64,000 nucleotides of DNA. Source: Lacinutrix sp. 5H-3-7-4. Its GTDB lineage: Bacteria > Bacteroidota > Bacteroidia > Flavobacteriales > Flavobacteriaceae. Positions within the stretch are counted from its first letter, which is position 1, and each line of letters starts with the position of its first letter. Shown here in pieces: positions 55,926-64,000 of the stretch. The stretch is from contig NC_015638.1 of the NCBI RefSeq assembly GCF_000211855.2, positions 1,736,001 through 1,800,000 of the forward strand, written 5' to 3'. The position numbers and the translations under genes are program-made. Under the pieces are notes generated by a model that did no database searches, was not told where the DNA came from, and saw only the letters and a list, made by a program, of their open reading frames with translations.

Positions 55926-57139
55926 TATTGATTTCTATGTGCTAATAAAATTGGAGGTTCACCATTAAAAGGATTATTAAATCTACCAATGGTTTTTGCT
56001 CCCATTCCAGAAGCTCTCATTACACTTAATTCTCCATACTTATTTCTAATATTGTCCATAGCGTTGTACAGACTTAGCATTTCTTCTGTATCATCAAATA
56101 AGTTTATTTGATAATGACCTGTTACTATATCGCTTATCTTAACTCCAATTAACCTAATCAATAGTCTACGTTGATATAATTTCTCAAAAAGTTCAATTAC
56201 TTTAGGTATTATAACATGGTCTGCACTAGAGTATGGTATCTTAACTTGTTTTGTGTATGTATTAAAATCTGAATATCTAATTTTTACACTTATAGTTCCT
56301 GCTAATTTATCTCCTTTTCTTAATTGAAAAGCTAGATTTTCAGCCATAGCAAATAGGGTAGTGCGAAGCTTTACAACATCTATAGTATCTTTCCCAAAAG
56401 TTCGTTCGGTTGATAATGATTTGCGCTCATAAAAAGGAACCAATGGCGGATTGTCAATTCCGTTTGCTCGCTTCCATATTGTTCTACCATTTTTACCTAA
56501 TGCACTCGTCATCATTTCTAATGGCATTTGTTGTACAACCTTAATTTTATCTACACCTAATCCTCTTAAAGTTTGATATGTTTTTTCTCCAACAGAAGGT
56601 ATTTTTCTAATAGATAACGGAGCTAAAAAATCTTTTTCGTAACCAGAATCTATTTGTAATTGATTATTTGGTTTAGCTTCACCTGTAGCTACTTTTGAAA
56701 CAATTTTATTAGCCGAAAGTCCAAACGAAATGGGTAATCCTGTATTTTTTATAATTTGTTGTCTTAGCTCTGAAGCATATTTATAACAACCATAAAATTT
56801 ATCCATACCAGATAAATCGACATAAAACTCATCTACACTAGCTTTTTCAAAAACTGGAGATTTTTCTTTAATTATTTCTGTGACTAAATGAGAATACTTG
56901 GTGTAAATTGATGCATTGCCTTTAATTACAATAGCTTCAGGACATAAGCGTCTAGCAACTTTCATAGACATTCCAGAATGCACTCCAAAAGTTCTAGTTT
57001 CATAACTACAAGCAGCAACAACGCCTCTGTCTCCTGTGCCACCAACCAATAGTGGTCTGTTTTTTAAACGACTATCAATTAAACGTTCACATGAGACAAA
57101 AAATGTATCTAAATCTAGGTGTAAAATATTTTTTTGCAT
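55925..57139 (-). CDS. dinB: Y-family DNA polymerase (DinB-like)
   Basis: This 404-residue lesion-bypass polymerase begins MQKNILHLDLDTFFVSCERL and has the catalytic ASVDEFYVDLSG. The helix-hairpin-helix and little-finger regions are present; the C-terminal part carries INLFDD, a sequence like a beta-clamp-binding motif. Active residues are intact, unlike ImuB. It is the first gene of an operon with the polymerase alpha homologue and is divergent from the LexA-like repressor gene 52 bases away. Expression is probably damage-inducible. Confidence 0.93.
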   Translation of the reverse strand: MQKNILHLDLDTFFVSCERLIDSRLKNRPLLVGGTGDRGVVAACSYETRTFGVHSGMSMKVARRLCPEAIVIKGNASIYTKYSHLVTEIIKEKSPVFEKASVDEFYVDLSGMDKFYGCYKYASELRQQIIKNTGLPISFGLSANKIVSKVATGEAKPNNQLQIDSGYEKDFLAPLSIRKIPSVGEKTYQTLRGLGVDKIKVVQQMPLEMMTSALGKNGRTIWKRANGIDNPPLVPFYERKSLSTERTFGKDTIDVVKLRTTLFAMAENLAFQLRKGDKLAGTISVKIRYSDFNTYTKQVKIPYSSADHVIIPKVIELFEKLYQRRLLIRLIGVKISDIVTGHYQINLFDDTEEMLSLYNAMDNIRNKYGELSVMRASGMGAKTIGRFNNPFNGEPPILLAHRNQ

Positions 57140-57140
57140 G

Positions 57141-57187
57141 CTACAAAACTAGCTACATATTTTAGTAATTATTGCTTACATTTGTAG
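57141..57187. promoter_or_regulatory. Divergent promoters and operator between dinB and the LexA-like gene
   Basis: The 52-base gap holds an inverted repeat CTACAAA (57141-57147) / TTTGTAG (57181-57187), whose arms overlap two outward -7 boxes: TACATTTG (57177-57184) for the repressor and, on the minus strand, TAGTTTTG (57144-57151) for dinB. A repressor bound to the arms would block both promoters. Confidence 0.65.
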
Positions 57188-57191
57188 TATT

Positions 57192-57968
57192 ATGAATTAT
57201 ATATCTAAAAACATAAAACACTTAAGAAATCTCAAAAAGCTATCTCAGGAAGGTTTAGCTGAAGAGTTAAATGTTACTAGGTCTAGAATTGGATCATACG
57301 AAGAGAATCGTTCATCACCTACAATTGAATTTTTAATTGCGTTTTCTGATTATTTTAAAATACCTATTGATATTTTATTACGTAATGACCTTACAAAAGC
57401 TAAAGACTTTTCATTTATAGAATTAAATAATCAACGTGTTTTATTTCCAATAACAGTTGATGATGCTAATGAAAATTTAATTGAAGTTGTTCCTGTTAAG
57501 GCTTCTGCTGGATATTTAGCAGGGTATGATGACCCTGAATATATTGAACAGCTTCAAAAAATAAAATTACCTTTTTTACCTACTGGAAAACATCGTGCAT
57601 TTCCAATTAAAGGAGATTCTATGTTACCAATGAAAGATGGTTCGTTTGTAATTGGTCGTTTTATTGAAGATAGGAGTGAGATTACCACAGGAAAAACATA
57701 CATTTTAGTTACTGCTAATGATGGTATGGTATATAAAAGAGTATTTAATAATATAGATTTAAACAACTCTTTGTTGCTAATGTCTGATAATAAGAAGTAT
57801 CATGATTATAGTGTTCCTATAGAAGAGGTTTTAGAGATTTGGGAATTTACTTGTAGTATTAATACTCAGGAATACACACAAGAAGAATTAAAAATTAGTA
57901 GTATTCTTGAAATGTTTAATGAGTTGGGTGTTGAGTTGAAAGCTTTAGAAGGTTTAAAATTAGACTAA
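57192..57968 (+). CDS. LexA-like self-cleaving repressor (XRE HTH + S24 peptidase)
   Basis: This 258-residue regulator has an XRE helix-turn-helix (about 5-60) and an S24 peptidase domain. The cleavage site is Ala-Gly in VKASAGYLAG (A106-G107), the nucleophile is Ser143 in KGDSMLPM and the general-base Lys is K182 in YKRVF. This is the UmuD/LexA/CI dyad. DNA damage with RecA should cause autocleavage and release the dinB-polymerase operon. The inverted repeat in the promoter gap is its likely operator. Confidence 0.92.
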   Translation: MNYISKNIKHLRNLKKLSQEGLAEELNVTRSRIGSYEENRSSPTIEFLIAFSDYFKIPIDILLRNDLTKAKDFSFIELNNQRVLFPITVDDANENLIEVVPVKASAGYLAGYDDPEYIEQLQKIKLPFLPTGKHRAFPIKGDSMLPMKDGSFVIGRFIEDRSEITTGKTYILVTANDGMVYKRVFNNIDLNNSLLLMSDNKKYHDYSVPIEEVLEIWEFTCSINTQEYTQEELKISSILEMFNELGVELKALEGLKLD

Positions 57969-58134
57969 TATTTATTGTTCTACAGGTGTTAATTTATATT
58001 TGAGTGTAAAATTCTTTTTATTCAATTCTGCTTACTCTTTTACAATAGCATTTTAATTTGTAATACCTATCTATAAATATGTAATACAAGTTAAAATTTT
58101 ATGTAAATTTGAATAGAAAATAATTATAAATCAG
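57969..58134. other. Gene-free island right end
   Basis: 166 AT-rich bases with no ORF or clear hairpin, between the repressor gene and the right arm repeats. I see nothing else in it. Confidence 0.6.
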
Positions 58135-58158
58135 AGTACACAATTTAGTACACGATTT
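58135..58158. repeat. Right arm-type tandem 12-mer
   Basis: AGTACACAATTT followed by AGTACACGATTT, the counterpart of the left pair at 29894-29917. Confidence 0.7.
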
Positions 58159-58205
58159 TATTAAAATATAGCAAAATAGGAGGGTGAATAATGTTTTTTT
58201 TTAAA

Positions 58206-58252
58206 CTCATAACCCGAAGGTCACTGGTTCGAGTCCAGTTCCCGCTACTAAG
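58206..58252 (+). repeat. Right att site (tRNA-fMet 3' fragment)
   Basis: An exact 47-bp copy of 29770-29816, holding the anticodon loop to the 3' end of the tRNA but no 5' half, so it is not a functional tRNA. It marks the chromosomal right border of the island. Confidence 0.95.
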
Positions 58253-58313
58253 TAAAGATTCATAGGAATATGAAGCTTTTTTATTTTATAACATTTTTGA
58301 TACTATTTAATTT

Positions 58314-59291
58314 CTACAAATAAACTTCAATTAATTTTCCAGAAGTAGCTTCTAAATTTATACTATTTATACAAGCCGGAATAATTATTGTTTGTCCAAT
58401 GGTTAAATTGTATTCTTCGTTATTTTCTGCTGTTTTAAGTAGTGTATTTCCTTCAACACACATATATATTACAAACGAGTCGTAAATAGATAAATCTCTG
58501 TTTAAAAGACCTTCAATGTTTAGTATGTTGGTTTTAAAATATGGTGAATTTACTAATGGTTTTGGAATGTTTGTTTCTGTTTTATATTCTGCTTTATAAT
58601 TTATATAAAAATTGTAATCTATTGCATCTAAAGCCAAATCTGTATGTAGCTCTCTTTTTTCACCCGTTTTTTTATCTACTCTATCATAATCATAAATACG
58701 ATATGTTATATTAGAGGTTTGTTGTATTTCGGCTAATAAAACACCAGCGCCAATAGCATGAACTCTTCCGGTAGGAATATAAAAGGTATCTCCAGATTTT
58801 ACTTTTTCAATATTTAAAATTTCTTTTAAAGTATTGTTTTTAAGGTGCTGTTTGTATTGCTCTTGTTTAATTTCTTTATTAAAACCAACTATTAGCTCTG
58901 CATCTTTTTCTGCTTGCATTACATACCACATTTCATTTTTCCCAAAGGAATTATGTCTTGCGTTTGCTAATTCATTACTTGGGTGTACTTGTATAGATAA
59001 TGGTGTTTTGGCATCTATAAATTTAATTAGTAGCGGAAAATCATTACCAAAAGTGTTGTATACTTTTTCACCAACAAAGTCTGCTTTAAAAGTATTAATT
59101 AACTCTTTTAAAGTCTTTCCTTTTAAATTGCCATTACTTACTAGGGTTTCATTATCCTTAACATCTGATATTTCCCAAGACTCACCAATACTTTCTTGAG
59201 AATATTTTTTGTTTAAAACAGTTTTTAGTTTGTCTCCACCCCAAATTCTATAGCTATATACTGGATTAAATATTAAAGGATATAATTTCAT
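58314..59291 (-). CDS. manA: Mannose-6-phosphate isomerase, class I
   Basis: This 325-residue zinc enzyme converts mannose 6-phosphate and fructose 6-phosphate. Motifs include IQVHPSNELA (zinc ligands) and GKNEMWYVMQAE in the cupin core, and GVLLAEIQQTSN. It is the last gene of the minus-strand operon with glycerate kinase, solute symporter and a GH63-like hydrolase (11-base gap). In this operon it would channel mannose released from a glycoside into glycolysis after phosphorylation. Confidence 0.93.
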   Translation of the reverse strand: MKLYPLIFNPVYSYRIWGGDKLKTVLNKKYSQESIGESWEISDVKDNETLVSNGNLKGKTLKELINTFKADFVGEKVYNTFGNDFPLLIKFIDAKTPLSIQVHPSNELANARHNSFGKNEMWYVMQAEKDAELIVGFNKEIKQEQYKQHLKNNTLKEILNIEKVKSGDTFYIPTGRVHAIGAGVLLAEIQQTSNITYRIYDYDRVDKKTGEKRELHTDLALDAIDYNFYINYKAEYKTETNIPKPLVNSPYFKTNILNIEGLLNRDLSIYDSFVIYMCVEGNTLLKTAENNEEYNLTIGQTIIIPACINSINLEATSGKLIEVYL

Positions 59292-59302
59292 TTTTAAGCA
59301 AT

Positions 59303-60427
59303 TTACTTTATTTGTTTAATGAAGTGTTTTGTAATTGTATTTAAATGAGTGTTTGCATTATTTATAGCATCATCTAAATTTTTTGCTTCATCAATAATTT
59401 GGGATGCATAACTAATTCCCATTGTGTTTAGGTCTCTTTCGGTTATATCTATGGCGCCACAAAAAGCAGCAACTTTAATGTTTTTTTTAACTGAAGCGTC
59501 TAAAATACCTTGAATAGTTTTGCCAGAAAGTGTCTGGTAATCTAATTTTCCTTCACCAGTAATAATCCAATCTGCATCTAAAATTTGATTGTCAAAATTA
59601 GATAATTTTTTAATTAATTTATTACCGCTTTCAAGATTTCCTTTTAAAAATATTTTTGATGCAATTCCCATGCCTCCAGCAGCACCAGCGCCAGAAACAC
59701 TTTGTGGATTAATATTAAATACCTTTGTTATTAATTTTGAAAAATCTTTAAGGCCTTGATCTAATAATAAAATATCAGTTTGGTTTGCACCTTTTTGTGC
59801 AGCGTAAACATGTGCGGCTCCATTTTCTCCATGTAAAGGATTGGTAACATCGCAAGCAATTTGAAATTCAACATCAAATATTTTAGTGTTTACTTTGCTA
59901 ATATCTATTGATTTAATTTTAGATAAATTAGCACCAATGGGATTTACTGTTTTGTTTTTATTATCTAAAAATCTATAGCCTAAAGCAGTAGCCATACCAA
60001 TACCGCAGTCGTTAGTAGCGCTACCTCCAATGCCTAAAATAATTTTTTTTGCGCCTTTATTTATAGCATCTAAAATAAGTTCTCCTGTACCAAAAGAAGT
60101 AGCGTTTTTGCAATCTATTTCGGCTGGTTTTAATAATTTTAAACCAGAAGCTTCTGCCATTTCTATAAATGCGGTTTGAGAATTTACAGCATATAAGTAA
60201 GATGCTTTTGTAGCAGCGAATAATGGATTACAGACAGTTACAAAAATTTTTATACCATGTAAATAATAATTAATAATATCTATTGTACCATCGCCACCAT
60301 CTGCTAAAGGGAGTTTTACAATATTGGTTGCCGGTAAATTTAATTTTATTTGTTTTTCAACTATATCGCAAAACTCTAAACTTGTTAGAGAATTTTTAAA
60401 TTTATCTGGAGCAATTACAATTTTCAT
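59303..60427 (-). CDS. glxK: Glycerate kinase (GlxK family)
   Basis: This 374-residue kinase has the family start MKIVIAPDKFKNSLTS, ADGGDGT near 40-50, GIGGSATNDCGIGMATALGY and the C-terminal GEGKLDYQTLSGKT. It phosphorylates glycerate to 2- or 3-phosphoglycerate. The gene lies 9 bases from the symporter and 11 from manA, suggesting that glycerate and mannose come from the same substrate. Confidence 0.93.
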   Translation of the reverse strand: MKIVIAPDKFKNSLTSLEFCDIVEKQIKLNLPATNIVKLPLADGGDGTIDIINYYLHGIKIFVTVCNPLFAATKASYLYAVNSQTAFIEMAEASGLKLLKPAEIDCKNATSFGTGELILDAINKGAKKIILGIGGSATNDCGIGMATALGYRFLDNKNKTVNPIGANLSKIKSIDISKVNTKIFDVEFQIACDVTNPLHGENGAAHVYAAQKGANQTDILLLDQGLKDFSKLITKVFNINPQSVSGAGAAGGMGIASKIFLKGNLESGNKLIKKLSNFDNQILDADWIITGEGKLDYQTLSGKTIQGILDASVKKNIKVAAFCGAIDITERDLNTMGISYASQIIDEAKNLDDAINNANTHLNTITKHFIKQIK

Positions 60428-60436
60428 ATTTCTAAT

Positions 60437-62044
60437 TTAATTTAAAGCTTCACCAATAAAAATGGCAAATATTACTATTAATAAAAAATAAGATAATAAT
60501 ATAGCAACTTCTTTTTTACCAGCTTTATAAATAGAAATATTTAATCCTGGTTTTAATTCTTTTTTTACAACACGGCTAACTACTAATGCTATAATAATAG
60601 TAATTAAACAACCAATAACATTCCACCAAAACCAAAAAATACTAGGGACATAAAGCCATAAATATATATTAAACAATACACCGGCAACAATACCTAAGTT
60701 AGCACCTAATGCATGTGTTTTTTTAGTTAAAATAGCTAATATAAAAGCTGCTAATATTGGGCCATAAAATACAGAGCTAACTTTGTTTATTACCTCTATA
60801 ACTGTGCCTTCTATACTACCTGCAAAAAAGGCAAAAAATAAGCATACTAATCCCCAAAAAACAGAAAGAAGTCTTGAGTATTTTACATATTTTTTATCTG
60901 GTAAATCTGGTTTAAAACGTTTAATAAAATCTTCTAAAGTTACTGCAGATAGCGAGTTAACTGTAGAACTTAAAGATGACATTGCTGCAGACATAATTGC
61001 TACAATTAAAATACCAATAACACCATTAGGTAAATATTTTATTATAAAAACAGGTACCATTAAATCGGCTTTTTTTCCTTCTAAACTAGTAATGTTAGAT
61101 TGGTAAACCGAATTTAAAAGCTCTTGGAAACTAGCATCCTGAAGTATTAAAGTTCCTAACACTAAGCCCATTATACAGTAGGTTAATGTTATTGGAAACC
61201 TAAACAAACCATTTGCTAATAGCAGTTTTTTAATTGTGGGTAATCCTTTAGCAGATAATAAGCGCTGTGATTGTGTTTGGTCTGTACCATAATAAGAAGC
61301 ATATAAAAAGAAACCGCCAATAACCATTGGCCAAAAGCCAAACTCATCGTTTTTATCGGCATTATTAAATCCCCATTTTGAAAAATCTACAGCTGTTAAT
61401 CTGTCTTTATCAACAAGGTTTATAAAATTATCATAACCACCTAATTCACTTAAACCGTAAAATAGACAAATAACTATACCAAAAAACAGTATGCACATTT
61501 GTATTACATCTCCCCAAATTACAGCTTTCATACCACCTTGAAATGAATATATCATGGTAATAACTCCAATAATTAATATTGAAATCCAAAATTCTATACC
61601 AATTGTAGCTTGTAAAATTAAAGCCATTGTGTAAACCATTACACCAGTTGCAACAGAACGACTTATTTGAAACACAAAGCTTATTAATAATCTTGATGAC
61701 GCATCGAAACGGCGTTCTAAAAACTCGTAAACACTTACAATTCCAGACTTATATAAAGTAGGAATTATAGCAATTAATAGAAAAGCCATAGCTAATGGCA
61801 CACCAAACTCATAAGTTAACCACTGTAATCCTCCACCATCTTTTAGTCCTACAAATGCTGGAGCTGAAATAAAACTTATGGCAGAAAGTTGTGTTGCCAT
61901 AGTTGATAAGCTTAATGGAAACCAACCCATAGACTGACCACCTAAAAAATAATCTTTAGAGTTCTTATTTTCTTTAAAAAAGTAACCGATCCCTAAAAAA
62001 CCTATTAGGTATAAAATTATAATGATATAGTCTATGTAATTCAT
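60437..62044 (-). CDS. Sodium:solute symporter (SSS family)
   Basis: This 535-residue membrane protein of the SSS/SGLT family has about 13-14 helices, the LSTMATQLSAISFISAPAFVG stretch and an SMSSSLSS-like AAMSSLSSTVNS Na+-site region. It probably imports the released or intact glycoside with Na+, suited to a marine habitat. It lies 18 bases from the hydrolase gene and 9 from glycerate kinase. Confidence 0.9.
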   Translation of the reverse strand: MNYIDYIIIILYLIGFLGIGYFFKENKNSKDYFLGGQSMGWFPLSLSTMATQLSAISFISAPAFVGLKDGGGLQWLTYEFGVPLAMAFLLIAIIPTLYKSGIVSVYEFLERRFDASSRLLISFVFQISRSVATGVMVYTMALILQATIGIEFWISILIIGVITMIYSFQGGMKAVIWGDVIQMCILFFGIVICLFYGLSELGGYDNFINLVDKDRLTAVDFSKWGFNNADKNDEFGFWPMVIGGFFLYASYYGTDQTQSQRLLSAKGLPTIKKLLLANGLFRFPITLTYCIMGLVLGTLILQDASFQELLNSVYQSNITSLEGKKADLMVPVFIIKYLPNGVIGILIVAIMSAAMSSLSSTVNSLSAVTLEDFIKRFKPDLPDKKYVKYSRLLSVFWGLVCLFFAFFAGSIEGTVIEVINKVSSVFYGPILAAFILAILTKKTHALGANLGIVAGVLFNIYLWLYVPSIFWFWWNVIGCLITIIIALVVSRVVKKELKPGLNISIYKAGKKEVAILLSYFLLIVIFAIFIGEALN

Positions 62045-62062
62045 TTGTAGTTGGTTGTTTAT

Positions 62063-63367
62063 TTAGTCGTTTAATAAATCTATTAATAATGCAGCACTCC
62101 ATGAAAAGTTATGACCACCATAACCAGCTTTTCCATTATTATGTTCTTCTTTTCTCGAATCAAAATACTCATAAAAACCATTTTTTTCTATAATTTCTAT
62201 AGTGTCTTTTTTCATTCGTTTTGCTAAATCGTTAAAACCATTTTGTTTTAAACCATGGTATAGCATCCAGTTTAAATTAACCCAAACTGGACCTCTCCAA
62301 TATTTTTTAGGGTTGAACCTTTCACTTGTAGGATCAAAAGAAGCACAAAGATATTGGTCTGGATTGCCAAATTTTTCCATCATAACATCAACCATTTTAT
62401 TTGCAACCTCTTTACTAGGTAAATTTGCAAAAAGAGGAGAGAAAGAAGAAGATGATACGTGCTTTAATAATTTTTCATTTCTTAAATCGTAATGCACGTA
62501 AACACCTAATTCTGAATCGTAAAGTTTGCTATTAATTGATTCTGTACCTTTTTTCTGCCATTTTTGAAGTTGCTTAATTTTATCTTCATTATTGCCAATT
62601 ATACTATATAAATCTATTAAACTTTGATTAGATTTTAATAGCACAGCATTAAATAATGGGTCTTGAACTAAAAATGGAGAAAGTTCGGCTATTTTTTGAT
62701 CGTTATAATTGTTTTGTTTTGCAATTTCTATAATATGTAAATAGTGGTCGTATTCTCTTTTAGAAGGTCTTTGAGCAGCATCAACATGTGTTGTGTCTCG
62801 TCTTTCAAAAGTATATTCTGGTGGATTCATGGTGTCCCAAATGTCATCCCAAATAGGAGAGTTGTCTGTACCAGACTCCCAATTATGGTAGATGTAAACT
62901 AAACCTTCATTTTGAGGATCGCGCTGGCTGTAAAAGTATTCGTGGTTTTTGTAAACTTTATCTATTACGCTTTCAATAAATTTAAGTGTAGCTTTTTTGT
63001 CTTTACTAATACGGTATAAATCCTGTAATACAAATCCTGTTACAGGTGGCTGAGTCATTCCTGTAGATTTATATTTTTTTGATGATTGCGGATGTAAATC
63101 TGAACGGTGAAAATCTGGTCCAGGAAAATACGAATCACTTTCTGTATGAAAAATAATATGAGGTATAAAGCCATTGCTCCATTGCGCATCAAGTAATGTT
63201 TCTATTTCTTTTTCTGCTTTAGGCATATCAAAATGTGCAAACCCAATTGCAATTAATCCTGAGTCCCAAAACCATTGAAATGGATATAGCTTTTCGCATG
63301 GTATGCTAAATTTATCTTTCCAGTTATTGTTTAATACTGTAATAGCGTTTTTTTGTAAATCCTTCAT
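62063..63367 (-). CDS. GH63-like glycoside hydrolase, probable mannosylglycerate hydrolase type
   Basis: This 434-residue soluble protein has no signal peptide. The (alpha/alpha)6-barrel signature is visible: FQWFWDSGLIAIGFAHFD, the WESGTDNSPIWD acid region, CASFDPTSERFNPKKYWRGPVWVN and GYGGHNFSWSAAL. The pattern matches GH63 mannosyl-/glucosylglycerate hydrolases better than trehalases. With glycerate kinase and manA in the operon, the likely substrate is mannosylglycerate (digeneaside in red algae). Glucosylglycerate remains possible. The reaction is inferred from context. Confidence 0.75.
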   Translation of the reverse strand: MKDLQKNAITVLNNNWKDKFSIPCEKLYPFQWFWDSGLIAIGFAHFDMPKAEKEIETLLDAQWSNGFIPHIIFHTESDSYFPGPDFHRSDLHPQSSKKYKSTGMTQPPVTGFVLQDLYRISKDKKATLKFIESVIDKVYKNHEYFYSQRDPQNEGLVYIYHNWESGTDNSPIWDDIWDTMNPPEYTFERRDTTHVDAAQRPSKREYDHYLHIIEIAKQNNYNDQKIAELSPFLVQDPLFNAVLLKSNQSLIDLYSIIGNNEDKIKQLQKWQKKGTESINSKLYDSELGVYVHYDLRNEKLLKHVSSSSFSPLFANLPSKEVANKMVDVMMEKFGNPDQYLCASFDPTSERFNPKKYWRGPVWVNLNWMLYHGLKQNGFNDLAKRMKKDTIEIIEKNGFYEYFDSRKEEHNNGKAGYGGHNFSWSAALLIDLLND

Positions 63368-63397
63368 ATAATAAAGATTGTTTTTTTTTTGAAAAAA

Positions 63398-63434
63398 TAA
63401 CCCATCACTTTACTTAGCTAAAAGTGATGAGTTA
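63398..63434 (-). terminator. Hairpin terminator after the TonB receptor gene
   Basis: A stem of TAAC plus CATCACTTT with AAAGTGATG plus GTTA (one C-A mismatch) and a 8-nt loop. On the minus strand it is followed by a T run. It lies between the receptor and the hydrolase, so it may reduce rather than end transcription into the operon. Confidence 0.8.
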
Positions 63435-63464
63435 TATGACTAATTGAATATTGAATTATAAAAA

Positions 63465-64000
63465 TTAAAAGTTGAAAGTAGCTGTTAAAAATAAACGTCT
63501 TGGTAAAATTGGACGTCCAACAAAAAAGTCTCCATCTGCAGACTGTCCTGCAATTCCAGCTCTTGGATTACCTTCTGTAATTCCAGAACTATCAAATAAA
63601 TTAAAGACAGATACACCAAAACGTAAAGCTGTTTCTTCGTTTGTTTTAAATGTGTAACCAGCACCTAATCTTGCAATTGTAATAGCATCTAATTCTACAT
63701 TATTTGTATCGTCTGTAAACTTTTTACCTGTATGATTTACAGAGAAGTTTGCATCAAATACTTTGTTGTCAAAATTAATTCCTAGGTTCCCTAATACATT
63801 AGGTTGTCTAGCTATTTCATTACCTTCATTAATAGTACTTGTAGTGCCATTAACTAAATCTTCGGTTTGATTAGTTGTAATCTCATGATTTTGATATGTT
63901 AAAGTAGCAGTAGCATTTAAATAGTCTGTAAATTTATATTTAGCAGTTGCCTCAAGACCTAAAGTTTGTGTAGATTGTTCGCTCCTAGCTTGGTCAACTA
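63465..64000 (-). CDS. TonB-dependent receptor, C-terminal part (partial)
   Basis: Reading the minus strand from the right edge, the last 178 codons end in SGITEGNPRAGIAGQ, GRPILPRRLFLTATFNF and a TAA at 63465-63467. The terminal beta strand ending in aromatic residues is that of a TonB-dependent barrel. The start lies outside the window. Placed upstream of the hydrolase operon, it probably imports the same glycoside across the outer membrane. Confidence 0.85.
   Translation of the reverse strand, partial: VDQARSEQSTQTLGLEATAKYKFTDYLNATATLTYQNHEITTNQTEDLVNGTTSTINEGNEIARQPNVLGNLGINFDNKVFDANFSVNHTGKKFTDDTNNVELDAITIARLGAGYTFKTNEETALRFGVSVFNLFDSSGITEGNPRAGIAGQSADGDFFVGRPILPRRLFLTATFNF

Noticed and set aside
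58206-58252. Second tRNA gene
   Set aside because: Only the 3' part of the tRNA is present; no D arm or 5' acceptor strand precedes it.
63472-63657. 61-codon plus-strand frame near the right edge
   Set aside because: It is antisense to the C-terminal part of the TonB-dependent receptor.

Overview
The window comes from a low-GC Bacteroidota chromosome, almost certainly a marine, gliding member of the Flavobacteriaceae. The evidence is a complete gldKLMN type IX secretion/gliding cluster, a TonB-dependent receptor fused to a carboxypeptidase-regulatory-like domain, Bacteroidota promoters (TTG, about 19-20 nt, TAnnTTTG) and flavobacterial gene order throughout. The genus cannot be fixed from the sequence alone.

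Layout. 1-3.6 kb: a metal (probably copper) trio of HMA/MauE membrane protein, TonB-dependent receptor and secreted HMA protein. 3.6-10.4 kb (minus strand): groES-groEL, then the chain miaB, sigma-54 activator, lptE, TPR protein and secG with stop/start overlaps. 10.7-19.2 kb: topA, a degenerate arginase-fold protein and gldK-gldL-gldM-gldN ending in a strong terminator. 19.2-29.6 kb: FAD oxidoreductase, DUF983 protein, ABC-F ATPase, a three-gene RND efflux operon, an LRR protein and a CPXCG protein. 29.74 kb: initiator tRNA-Met. 29.8-58.25 kb: a 28.4-kb genomic island in the 3' end of that tRNA gene, bounded by a 47-bp direct repeat. 58.3-64 kb (minus strand): a probable mannosylglycerate/digeneaside-type utilisation operon (TonB receptor, solute symporter, GH63-like hydrolase, glycerate kinase, mannose-6-phosphate isomerase).

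The island is the unusual part. Its left arm carries a tyrosine recombinase, a ribbon-helix-helix protein, a RepA-like ATPase and a primase-like protein. Its right arm carries a self-cleaving LexA-like repressor divergent from dinB and a second DNA polymerase III alpha subunit, i.e. an SOS-type mutagenesis module. Between them, 35.02-52.96 kb is an integron-type gene cassette array: about 20 cassettes, all on the plus strand, each ending in an attC-like site. In every intact cassette the R'' box (RYYYAAC type) is the exact reverse complement, over 7-10 nt, of the R' box (GTT...) at the start of that same cassette. This is the signature of circular integron cassettes. No IntI-type integrase is seen, so it is a CALIN-like array (attC sites without an integrase) carried on a tRNA-integrating element. 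Cargo is mostly small lipoproteins and secreted proteins, plus a HAD phosphatase, an M24 hydrolase, a DUF3644 protein and a GHKL ATPase with a possible nuclease end. Two cassettes are the same 180-bp, gene-less, highly structured unit (179/180 identical).

An IS110-family element sits inside one attC. Upstream of its transposase is a two-loop RNA candidate of bridge-RNA type. The first loop carries sequence matching both sides of the attC insertion site, and the second carries sequence matching the IS end, suggesting an RNA-guided IS programmed for attC sites. A second end of a related IS lies at the same position in another attC (52.70 kb).
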